A stretch of DNA of 50,207 nt from NCBI GenBank assembly GCA_025363675.1, contig JANYDJ010000116.1, forward strand, positions 1-50,207. The letters are read 5' to 3'. Made by a program: the position numbers and the translations under genes. Source of the DNA: Flavobacteriaceae bacterium. GTDB taxonomy: Bacteria; Bacteroidota; Bacteroidia; UKL13-3. Numbering within the stretch: the stretch's first letter is position 1; every line of letters begins with the position of its first letter. Below the pieces are notes generated by a model. It saw nothing but the letters and a program-made list of their open reading frames with translations. It was not told the DNA's origin and did not search any database. Shown here one piece after another: positions 7,596-15,658 of this stretch.

Positions 7596-8521
7596 AAAGC
7601 ATAGCTCTTTGGTATCAGCCTACTTTAAATGCAAAAGACTTTATTAATGAAGTCGAGCTCCATTTTAATTTATGGAAACTTCCTAATGGAAATAGCCATA
7701 TAAGATTTCTAGATATAGGCATAAAACTAAAGAACACTACAAATATTGAGGAGCTCAAATTATATTTTCCAACAATAATCAAAAAGGAAGATTTCGAAGA
7801 TATTGTAGAAAAGTTTATTAGCAAACCAGATCTAGTAAGTGCGATATTTAATGAAAATTATAAAGTAGTTTCAGATGGTACAAGTAAACTATTCCAAATT
7901 AAAGACTCAAAAGACGAATTTGTTTTTAATATATATAAGACAGGAAAGGATGATATTAAATGGGAAGAAAAATATTCTGGTACAATATTAAGCATCTCAA
8001 TCCCACAGCAAGATAATGAGATTTACTTTAGGTTTAGAATCAAGGGAAATTTTATTGATTCAATAAGTTCTAAAAGCATTCCTACGAATGCTATTTTTGA
8101 TAGTGCATTCACTGAAATTGAAATGATAGATTTTAGAGTAAATGAAATAAGAGACTTAGACACAAGTCTATTAGAAGAAATGCATAGGGACAATAAGTTT
8201 CAAATTGCTAAACAACATTTCTTTTTTATATGTTCTAATAATGAGGAAGTCATAGCTTCACATCAACCATATATTAGTTGTAGGAATTTAGAGAATTACA
8301 GATGGAATGATTATGTAGGTCTTGAAGACATTGAAAATCAAATTTTCCTAGCTTATCACTGGAAGAAGGAAAAAATTGATTATTCAAATATATTGATTAA
8401 GACAAAATATGAAAAAAATAATTGGAAAACTATTATCACCTATATGTTAGGAGCATTATTCATCGGCCTTTGCTTGGAATTGCTCGGTAATTGGTTGTAC
8501 GATTTAATAAAATGTAAATAA
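7592..8521 (+). CDS. Unknown protein with C-terminal membrane anchor
   Basis: I do not recognise this 309-residue protein. It begins with IALWYQPTLNAKDFI and then has alternating short strands and acidic helices, suggesting a soluble beta-rich body. One hydrophobic segment lies at the extreme C-terminus (MLGALFIGLCLELLGNWLY), followed by only a few residues, so it is a predicted tail-anchored protein facing the cytoplasm. Its ATG overlaps the PIN-fusion stop (ATGA), which implies coupled translation. It could be the membrane-acting or membrane-localised part of the operon. No catalytic motif is evident. Confidence 0.75.
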   Translation: MKSIALWYQPTLNAKDFINEVELHFNLWKLPNGNSHIRFLDIGIKLKNTTNIEELKLYFPTIIKKEDFEDIVEKFISKPDLVSAIFNENYKVVSDGTSKLFQIKDSKDEFVFNIYKTGKDDIKWEEKYSGTILSISIPQQDNEIYFRFRIKGNFIDSISSKSIPTNAIFDSAFTEIEMIDFRVNEIRDLDTSLLEEMHRDNKFQIAKQHFFFICSNNEEVIASHQPYISCRNLENYRWNDYVGLEDIENQIFLAYHWKKEKIDYSNILIKTKYEKNNWKTIITYMLGALFIGLCLELLGNWLYDLIKCK

Positions 8522-8525
8522 TAAA

Positions 8526-8903
8526 ATGAAAGTACTATTATCCATAAAACCAGAATACGCTAACAAAATTTTTGATGGCACTAAGAAGTTCGAATTTCGC
8601 AAAGTGATATTCAACTCGGATGTTAAAACAGTTGTAGTTTATGCTTCCTCTCCTGTTCAACAAGTGATTGGAGAGTTTGAAATAGACAATATACTTAGTT
8701 TTGATCCAAACAAGATTTGGAAATTGACAAAAAAAGATTCCGGCATTTCAGCTGATTTTTTCTTTGAATATTTTGCTGATAGAGATATCGCACATGCTAT
8801 TAAAATCAAAAAATTCAAGAGATATAAAAAACCTCTTTCTATTCGTGAAGATTTTAATGCATTTCCGCCACAATCATATATATATCTGCCAATTAAAAAA
8901 TAA
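8526..8903 (+). CDS. ASCH-domain protein
   Basis: A 125-residue single-domain protein that matches the ASCH family of PUA-like folds. It opens with LLSIKPEYANKIFDGTKKFE and FRK, the family's conserved Kxxx-GxKxxEFR pattern. A strand follows (VVVYASSPVQQVIGEF), and the end is PPQSYIYL, as in ASCH proteins. ASCH domains are expected to bind RNA or modified nucleotides; a few hydrolyse acetylated nucleosides. It starts 4 bp after the previous stop and is the last gene of the accessory operon. It shares a reading frame with the downstream helicase, separated by one TAA stop. Confidence 0.88.
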   Translation: MKVLLSIKPEYANKIFDGTKKFEFRKVIFNSDVKTVVVYASSPVQQVIGEFEIDNILSFDPNKIWKLTKKDSGISADFFFEYFADRDIAHAIKIKKFKRYKKPLSIREDFNAFPPQSYIYLPIKK

Positions 8904-8972
8904 CAAATACAAAATATAAAATCTCTCAACACCCATACCGACAACCCCACTTTCACCCGCACTATTGATGCG

Positions 8973-10232
8973 TTGGAAAATACCAATGATTCTTTTCTCA
9001 TTACCGGAAAAGCAGGTACCGGCAAATCAACTTTGCTGCGAGAATTTGTATCACAGACCAAAAAAAATGTATTGGTATTGGCACCCACAGGAATTGCTGC
9101 GGTAAATGCTGGCGGACAAACTATACATTCTGCATTTTTATTTCCTTTGCGTCCGATATTGCCTGATGATGAAGAGATAAAATTGTTTGGCAAAAGTACA
9201 CCACGCGGAAAAGTATTATTAAATGTAGATACTATTATAATAGATGAAATATCCATGCTGCGTGCCGATTTGGTGGATGGGATAGACCAGAGCTTGCGGT
9301 TAAATTTAAGGCAGCCCGATAAACCTTTTGGCGGCAAACAAGTAGTGATGATTGGCGATCCATTCCAGTTAGAACCGGTTGTTACTAATACCGATTTGGA
9401 AAAATATATGTATGGGCAGCATTATGATTCTCCTTACTTTTTTAGTGCCAGTGTATTCAAACAATATTTTGTGCATTGCCTCGAATTGAAAAAAGTATAT
9501 AGACAAAGTGATCCGTATTTTATTGGGTTATTAGATCAAATAAGAAAGAACGAGGCAGACTATGATACTTTGGAAAACTTGAATAGTAGATTCAATCCGC
9601 GTTATTCATTTAAAGGCGACGATTATACTATAGCATTATGTACTTTAAATTCGCGTGCATCATCTATTAATGATATGCAACTTGCTCGTATCAATGCACC
9701 AGAAACCCGCTACACAGCTGCCATTGAAGGCGATATCAATTTAAAACACATGCCCACTGATGAAGATTTATTTTTACGTCCGGGAGCACAAGTGGTGTTC
9801 ATCAAAAATAATCCAGAAGGACATTGGGTGAATGGAACTATTGCAAAAGTAATTGAATGCAAAGAGGAGTTGGTGATAGTAGAATTAAGCAATGGGGAGC
9901 AAAAAGATGTGATGCGAGACAAGTGGGAAAATGTAGATTATGCATGGGACAGGAGTAGAAATAAAGTAGAGCGAAGAGTGAAGGGAACCTTTACCCAAAT
10001 GCCCTTCAAACTAGCTTGGGCCATGACTATACACAAAAGCCAGGGACTTACTTTTGATAATGTAGTAGTAGACTTAACAGGAGGAACTTTCTCTCACGGA
10101 CAATTATATGTTGCCCTTAGTCGTTGCAAAACTTTGGAGGGTATTACACTTACACAACGCATACAACAAAAAGATATAATAGTAGACCAACGGGTGGTGG
10201 ATTTTGTGGGGAGGTATGATATAGAAGCTTGA
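8973..10232 (+). CDS. PIF1-like / AAA superfamily 1 DNA helicase
   Basis: A superfamily 1 helicase. Walker A is GKAGTGKST, Walker B IIIDEISML, motif III GDPFQLEPV, and the C-terminal motifs AMTIHKSQGLTFDNVV and HGQLYVALSRCKTL are complete. At ~420 residues it matches the compact bacterial PIF1/RecD2-like ATPases. The start is uncertain: the first standard codon is TTG at 8973, but recognisable sequence continues upstream (PTFTRTIDAL) and the frame is open to the preceding TAA at 8901. No ATG or GTG occurs in that stretch; an ATA lies at 8916. The gene may have lost its original start when the accessory operon was inserted. Confidence 0.85.
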   Translation: MENTNDSFLITGKAGTGKSTLLREFVSQTKKNVLVLAPTGIAAVNAGGQTIHSAFLFPLRPILPDDEEIKLFGKSTPRGKVLLNVDTIIIDEISMLRADLVDGIDQSLRLNLRQPDKPFGGKQVVMIGDPFQLEPVVTNTDLEKYMYGQHYDSPYFFSASVFKQYFVHCLELKKVYRQSDPYFIGLLDQIRKNEADYDTLENLNSRFNPRYSFKGDDYTIALCTLNSRASSINDMQLARINAPETRYTAAIEGDINLKHMPTDEDLFLRPGAQVVFIKNNPEGHWVNGTIAKVIECKEELVIVELSNGEQKDVMRDKWENVDYAWDRSRNKVERRVKGTFTQMPFKLAWAMTIHKSQGLTFDNVVVDLTGGTFSHGQLYVALSRCKTLEGITLTQRIQQKDIIVDQRVVDFVGRYDIEA

Positions 10233-10256
10233 GTTCCTATCATCTACTCCTTGCCG

Positions 10257-10317
10257 TCATGCTGAATTTATTTCAGCATCTATGCGGGTTTTAGATACTG
10301 AAATAAATTCAGTATGA
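10257..10317. repeat. Long inverted repeat between convergent genes
   Basis: Two 26-bp arms (10257-10282 and 10292-10317) pair with two mismatches around a 9-bp loop. Each arm contains CTGAATTTATTTCAG or its complement. The site lies between the convergent helicase and propeller genes and probably ends transcription from both sides, although no T-tract follows. It resembles the repeat at 30124-30235. Confidence 0.75.
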
Positions 10318-10397
10318 AGAAAGTGGGGTTATAAAAAAATGCCCAACTATTGCTAGTTGAACATTCTTCTCCCTATTAACTTGTTTTTCTAAAATCC

Positions 10398-11291
10398 TTA
10401 TTTTACTTCAGCCAACAATTTGGTCTTTTCATTATTCATATAAGAAACAAAGTTTTGTGAAGTGCTAAATCCAGAACCATTACATTCCATATATAAATTA
10501 TCGAAACGATATACCCAGCAATTACTCATTTTAAAGGCACGACAGGTGGTAAAGGTGCAGCTAGTTGGCAGGTTAAGTTTAGTGAAAGTATTACCATTAT
10601 AAATATATATGCCATCTTTGTGCGTTCCTATATAATAAGTACCATTGTTTTGTTGTGCTACAAACAATACATTTTTTGCAGTTAAGTCAGAATTAATATC
10701 ATTGAATATATTCCAGGTATTGTTATTGATTTTTATTAAACCATTATTTTTTACTCCCACCCATATATTATTCTTGGCATCGCCAGATATAGATATCACG
10801 ATATTACCACCCAACTTTGAATTTGTAGTATCATATACAAAATATTCATTGAAATTATCGTTCATTTTTACTAAACCTTTGCGAGTGCCAATCCATACAT
10901 TGTTATTTCTATCAGTATACAAAGCAGTGATATAATTATGAGGAAGTGGGGTGTTTTCCATATCCAAATTTATGTAAGCATAGTTATCATATCTTACCAA
11001 GCCTTTATTGGTTCCTATCCATACATTACCGTTGCTGGTAGTACAAACCGCAGTAACTAAGTTAGATGGGAGGTTAGAATTTTCTTTGGTTAATATGTAT
11101 TTTTTCTTTGTTTTTTTATTCATTTTTATCAATCCATTATCAGTTGCAGCCCAAACGTAATCGCCATTATCAACAATAGCGTTTATTTTGGTGCCTGAGT
11201 CGGCCAGACAATAGATGTTTGTTTCTAGGTTGCTGCCAAAGCTTAAAGATGAAGTAATGATTAATAAGAATGTTACAGCGATGTTTTTCAT
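10398..11291 (-). CDS. Secreted two-component-type propeller repeat protein
   Basis: A 297-residue protein with a signal peptide (MKNIAVTFLLIITSSLSFGS) followed by about six propeller blades of the regulator-propeller type: VWAATDNGLIKM, VWIGTNKGLVRYD, VWIGTRKGLVKM, IWVGVKNNGLIKI and YIGTHKDGIYIY. It has the same blade signature as the sensor part of the two large kinases upstream on this strand but has no transmitter domain. It may bind a related ligand in the periplasm. I chose the internal ATG at 11291 because it starts the signal peptide; ten further in-frame residues upstream are unsupported. Last gene of the signalling block. Confidence 0.8.
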   Translation of the reverse strand: MKNIAVTFLLIITSSLSFGSNLETNIYCLADSGTKINAIVDNGDYVWAATDNGLIKMNKKTKKKYILTKENSNLPSNLVTAVCTTSNGNVWIGTNKGLVRYDNYAYINLDMENTPLPHNYITALYTDRNNNVWIGTRKGLVKMNDNFNEYFVYDTTNSKLGGNIVISISGDAKNNIWVGVKNNGLIKINNNTWNIFNDINSDLTAKNVLFVAQQNNGTYYIGTHKDGIYIYNGNTFTKLNLPTSCTFTTCRAFKMSNCWVYRFDNLYMECNGSGFSTSQNFVSYMNNEKTKLLAEVK

Positions 11292-11385
11292 TTTAGTATT
11301 TGTTTTTATTTTATGTTGCAAAATTCGGTATTTGTGGTAGTGCTTTGTACTACATGTGTGTGTAGTATTTAAAATGCTTCAAAAA

Positions 11386-11811
11386 TTATCGCTCTCTATT
11401 TTGTGCCAAGTAATGGTAATGATATACTAATGGCTGAGATGTGATTTTGCTGCCGTCCATTAATATTAGTGATACACGATAATATCCCCAGTTATTACTA
11501 TATAAAGTAGTTTCGTAAGTTTTGGGAAGCATGCTGCTACTTGCAGCTTTTATAGTTTGCACCACTTCGTAGTGGATGCTATCAGTAGATTTTTCAACAA
11601 AAAAGAAACTGGTATTTATTTCTTTATTGGTTTTCCACTGAATAATTAACTCTTCTTGGTCTATTTCCAAACTAAGTATGATAGTATTGGCAGAGCCTAT
11701 TAATTGCGAAGAGGAATTCTTGCTAAGTAATAGCATGCAATAGCAGACTAGTATGCCTTTATTTAGTTTGCCGAATAGCGAGCGAAGAGATTGTTGTTTT
11801 TTCGTATTCAT
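11386..11811 (-). CDS. Small exported hypothetical protein
   Basis: A 141-residue protein with a basic N-terminus and a hydrophobic export segment (GILVCYCMLLLSKNSSSQ). One fibronectin-like beta domain follows: LEIDQEELIIQWKT, then FFFVEKSTDSIHYEVV and GYYRVSLIL. This matches the domain often placed just before a T9SS sorting domain in Bacteroidota, but the sorting domain itself is missing, so it may be a truncated cargo protein. A near-consensus -7 element (CAATTTTG, minus strand) lies at 11834-11841. It follows the response regulator gene after 91 bp. Confidence 0.65.
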   Translation of the reverse strand: MNTKKQQSLRSLFGKLNKGILVCYCMLLLSKNSSSQLIGSANTIILSLEIDQEELIIQWKTNKEINTSFFFVEKSTDSIHYEVVQTIKAASSSMLPKTYETTLYSNNWGYYRVSLILMDGSKITSQPLVYHYHYLAQNRER

Positions 11812-11902
11812 AATATGTTGTTTTATTATGATACAAAATTGAACTAATATATTAAATAATTTAACTACATAATCGTGTAGAAATAAGAAACCACTAAAAA
11901 AT

Positions 11903-12550
11903 CTACACCAAATTTTCTTTCAATGCCTTTGATACCGCTTCAGTCATAGAATGTACATGTAGTTTTTCATATATATTTTTTATATGAAAACGTACGGTAT
12001 CGATACTAATATTTGCCACATCGGCAATCATTTTATAGCTTAGTCCTTTGGTAAGATGTGATAATATTTCTTTTTCTCTCTCACTCAAATCAAATTCTTC
12101 ATTTTTGTGTGGGGCTGACTGAAGTTTGAACATTTTTAGCACTTTAAGAGCAATGCTGGGTGTTATGGGGGCTCCACCTATATATGCTTCTCTTATTCCA
12201 TCAAGCAAATCTGTAGGAGCCGTTTTTTTTAATATATATCCCACGGCACCTGCACAAATGGAACGGAATACTTTGTCGTCATCATCAAAAACAGTTTGCA
12301 TTAATACTTTTATTTCTGGAAATTTTGCATATACCAAAGCTACTGCTTCAATTCCTGTAATGCCTGGCATATCTATGTCCATCAATATTACATCGGGTTT
12401 TTCATCCTCAATATTATCTATAATACTTCGTGCATTAGGGAATGCTCCAGTAAGTTCAAATTCATCAAAAGCGATAATGAGCTTACTTAAACTATCACGC
12501 AAATGATTGTTGTCTTCATAAATAGATACTTTAATTTTAGATGCTTGCAT
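11903..12550 (-). CDS. NarL/LuxR-family response regulator
   Basis: A 215-residue response regulator. The receiver domain (1-125) has the acidic pocket in YEDN, the phospho-acceptor Asp58 in ILMDIDMPG, and the conserved Lys in YILKKTAP. The C-terminal LuxR-type helix-turn-helix (~150-210) reads LSEREKEILSHLTKGLSYK, followed by ISIDTVRFHIKNIYEKL. The gene lies 5 bp downstream of the 1,024-residue sensor kinase and is surely its partner; the second kinase further upstream probably signals to the same regulator. The HisKA_3/NarL pairing is standard for this architecture. Confidence 0.95.
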   Translation of the reverse strand: MQASKIKVSIYEDNNHLRDSLSKLIIAFDEFELTGAFPNARSIIDNIEDEKPDVILMDIDMPGITGIEAVALVYAKFPEIKVLMQTVFDDDDKVFRSICAGAVGYILKKTAPTDLLDGIREAYIGGAPITPSIALKVLKMFKLQSAPHKNEEFDLSEREKEILSHLTKGLSYKMIADVANISIDTVRFHIKNIYEKLHVHSMTEAVSKALKENLV

Positions 12551-12555
12551 ATTTA

Positions 12556-15500
12556 TTATAATATAAATGTAAATGACAATTTGGTTCCTTTGTTTTTTTC
12601 AGAAAACACATCCAATATTCCACGAAGTTCTAGGGCACGTTTTTTCATATTGTGCATACCGTTCCCGCCTAGTGATTGCTTCATGTTATCAATTCCTTTT
12701 CCATCATCAACTATACTAATACTTACATTTTTATCAGCCTTTAATATTTCTACCGAACAGTTTTGTGCATCGGAATATTTGGCTACATTATTTAATGCTT
12801 CTTTACAAATTAAATATATATTTTTTCGCTGCTGCATACTCAATTTTAAATAGGCTAGATCGTGAGGTATATTGAAGTTAAAATTAATATCTTTTGCACT
12901 CAACAACTCCGTACCAAAAATTTCAAGTCTATGTGTAATATTATGAAACTTGTCATTTTTAGGATTGATTGCCCATACAATGTCACTCATATTTTCCATC
13001 GCCGATTTTACGGTGTATTGTAGATTATTTAGTATGGGAATGGCATCAGGTGCCTTGTCATTACTCATTTTTTTCGCCACTTCGCCATATACTGAAATAC
13101 TGCTGAGTGCTGATCCGATTTCATCATGCAAATCTTGAGATATTTTATTTCTGATATTTTGTATAGCTATCAATTGTTTAATTCTAATAAAATAAGCAAT
13201 ATATATAATAACTGCTACAGCAAGTACACTTAACAAATAAAACCACCACGTTTTCCAGAAAGGAGCAGCAATAACTATAATAATAGATGTACCTTTTTCG
13301 TTCCATATTCCATCATTGTTACTGGCTTTTACCCTAAATGTATAGGTGCCAGGGTCAAGGTTAGTGTAAGTGGCCGCCCTATGTCTGGCATCTCTATAAT
13401 TCCAATCTTTATCAAACCCTTCAAGCATATAGGCATATTTGTTTTTACCAGGATTGATAAAACTAATAGCAGTAAATTCAAAAGAGAACGAATTTTGGTT
13501 ATATGCTAAATTTAATTTCGGCGTAGTAGAAATGCAACTTTGTAAAATCCCTGTTGAGTCGCCAGGTTGTATAGAATTATTGAATAACTGAAAATCTGTT
13601 ATAATAACTGGAGGCTTATAAGGATTGTTTTTGATACTGTCAGGATGGAAAGTGATTAGACCCTTGGGGCAACTAAACATCATTCGGCCATTCACACTTT
13701 TGAGTGCGGTACCATCGTAAAATTCTGTGGTAGGTAATCCATCAATCAAATCAAAAACTCTGCATTGTTGCAATTGAGTATTTGAAAATGTTAATCTGCA
13801 AATTCCATTATCACCATTTATCCAAAAATTATTTTTCTCATCCTGCATAATTTCTCTGATGGAATTTCCGGGCAGCCCATCGTGATCAGTGTAACAAATA
13901 AAGCGTGTGGAATTAGGCAACAAACAATTTAGCCCTCCTCCCCACGTGCATATCCACAGCTTGTCATCTCTATCCTCATATAGTTTATTAATATAATTTC
14001 CTCCGATGGAATTAGAGTTATTTTCATCATTTTTATAAACCTGAAAAGCGTTTGTTTTCCTATCATACTTGTTTAATCCACCACCATAAGTACCTATCCA
14101 AATATCTCCATTTTTTGTTTGTAAAATTGAAGTAACATGGTCGTGGCTTAAGTGCATATCCCCTTTGCCACGGGTATGATATTGAATGTAGGTATCATTA
14201 ATAGCGTTTACTTTAAATACTCCCTTGTCTTTGGTGCCAAGCCACAAGCTATTTTCTTTATCACAAAATATACAAGTTATTTTTTCATTTTCTGCATATA
14301 ATTTTTTGGTATATTCGCTGATTTTGACTTTACTAGAAACAATATCATAATTATATATTCCCGAATTTGTACCTATTAAAACATGAGTCTGATATTCATA
14401 AATACAATTAATGAAATTATTTACACCTTCAATTTTTTTATTTTTTTTGGTGTTCATATTATACAAATACAAACCTTTGTCTACTGTCCCAATCAACAAG
14501 CTTTGCTTATGGTCATAATAAAGGCAGGAAATTTTTTCATTTAGATTTTCTGTATTGTTTTGTGAGAATACTTTAAGCAAATTAAAAGGTAAAGTTTTCG
14601 GATTGAATGCATTCAAGCCTCCATCGCTGGTAGCTGCCCAAAACATACCACTTCGTCCTTGAGATATAGTATTTATATGGCTACTGCTTAATGAGTTTTT
14701 TTCATTCGGTTCATTATTATATACAAAAAACTTATTTTCCGAAGGATAATATACACACAATCCATCATGGGCTGTTCCGGCCCATATTTTTCCATACCTA
14801 TCTTGATACACACTGGTTACATTGTCGCTGCTAATAGAATATTTGTTTTTTTCATCGTGCTTATATAAAGTAAATTCTTTGGTAGCTTGATTGTACCTGT
14901 TCAAACCATTGGGTGTGGCCATCCATATATTATTTTCTTTATCGGCAAAAACTCCATTTATTATGTTGCTCGACACAGAATGATTACCATATATATAAGA
15001 TGAAAATTTATTCGTTTTCAAATCAAATACATTTACCCCGCCACCATCGGTACCAATCCAAATCCAGTTTTTTTTGTCGATGGTAATGTAAGTAATTTTA
15101 TCGTGACTGATAGCACAGTTAGCGGTTTTATATATAGTTATTTTACCTGTTTTCAAATTATATGCATTTAATCCATTCGCTGTACCCATCCATATAATTT
15201 GATGAATACTATCATAGAGCAAACAGCTAATTCTATCATCACTGATGGTGGTGGGATTATTATCATGGTGTTGGAAATGCTCAAAATTATTTGTATAGGG
15301 ATTAAATCGGTTAATGCCTTTCATACGGGTACCAATCCATATAATACCACTGTTTTCAACAGCTAGGCAACTGATATCATCGCTGATGAGAGAATTCTTG
15401 CTTTTCGGGTCATGTTTGAATGGAGTGAACTTATATCCATCATACAAACTAAGTCCCTCTTTAGTGCCATACCACATAAAACCCAGACTGTCCTGAATGA

Positions 15501-15630
15501 TGGAAGACACATTGCGATGCGACAACCCTTGCCCCACATTAAAATGCCTAAAATACAAAGTGTCGTTTTGGGCTTTCAATGAAAAATGTGAAGCAAACAG
15601 TACAAGAATAAGTAGTATAATGTTTTTCAT
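12556..15630 (-). CDS. Propeller-sensor histidine kinase (HisKA_3), copy 1
   Basis: A 1,024-residue membrane kinase. A signal peptide (LLILVLFASHFSLKAQ) precedes about 13 blades of the regulator-propeller type (IWIGTRMKGINRFN, IWIGTDGGGVNVFD, IWIGTYGGGLNKYD and others), enough for two seven-bladed propellers in the periplasm. A Y_Y_Y domain (YAYMLEGFDKDW to GTYTFRVKASN) follows, then one membrane helix (WWFYLLSVLAVAVIIYIAYF). The cytoplasmic part has the HisKA_3 box with His in SQDLHDEIGSALSS and an HATPase ending in DDGKGI and GGNGMHNMKKRA. The response regulator gene follows after 5 bp. It is a clear tandem paralogue of the next upstream kinase. Confidence 0.94.
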   Translation of the reverse strand: MKNIILLILVLFASHFSLKAQNDTLYFRHFNVGQGLSHRNVSSIIQDSLGFMWYGTKEGLSLYDGYKFTPFKHDPKSKNSLISDDISCLAVENSGIIWIGTRMKGINRFNPYTNNFEHFQHHDNNPTTISDDRISCLLYDSIHQIIWMGTANGLNAYNLKTGKITIYKTANCAISHDKITYITIDKKNWIWIGTDGGGVNVFDLKTNKFSSYIYGNHSVSSNIINGVFADKENNIWMATPNGLNRYNQATKEFTLYKHDEKNKYSISSDNVTSVYQDRYGKIWAGTAHDGLCVYYPSENKFFVYNNEPNEKNSLSSSHINTISQGRSGMFWAATSDGGLNAFNPKTLPFNLLKVFSQNNTENLNEKISCLYYDHKQSLLIGTVDKGLYLYNMNTKKNKKIEGVNNFINCIYEYQTHVLIGTNSGIYNYDIVSSKVKISEYTKKLYAENEKITCIFCDKENSLWLGTKDKGVFKVNAINDTYIQYHTRGKGDMHLSHDHVTSILQTKNGDIWIGTYGGGLNKYDRKTNAFQVYKNDENNSNSIGGNYINKLYEDRDDKLWICTWGGGLNCLLPNSTRFICYTDHDGLPGNSIREIMQDEKNNFWINGDNGICRLTFSNTQLQQCRVFDLIDGLPTTEFYDGTALKSVNGRMMFSCPKGLITFHPDSIKNNPYKPPVIITDFQLFNNSIQPGDSTGILQSCISTTPKLNLAYNQNSFSFEFTAISFINPGKNKYAYMLEGFDKDWNYRDARHRAATYTNLDPGTYTFRVKASNNDGIWNEKGTSIIIVIAAPFWKTWWFYLLSVLAVAVIIYIAYFIRIKQLIAIQNIRNKISQDLHDEIGSALSSISVYGEVAKKMSNDKAPDAIPILNNLQYTVKSAMENMSDIVWAINPKNDKFHNITHRLEIFGTELLSAKDINFNFNIPHDLAYLKLSMQQRKNIYLICKEALNNVAKYSDAQNCSVEILKADKNVSISIVDDGKGIDNMKQSLGGNGMHNMKKRALELRGILDVFSEKNKGTKLSFTFIL

Positions 15631-15635
15631 TAGGG

Positions 15636-15643
15636 CAAATATA
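15636..15643 (-). promoter_or_regulatory. -7 promoter element (TATATTTG) for kinase copy 1
   Basis: TATATTTG on the minus strand fits the Bacteroidota -7 consensus TAnnTTTG exactly. It ends 5 bp before the ATG, so a transcript from it would be nearly leaderless. It lies in the 28-bp gap after kinase copy 2. No clear -33 TTG is present. Confidence 0.5.
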
Positions 15644-15658
15644 GTAGTAATTATAAAT

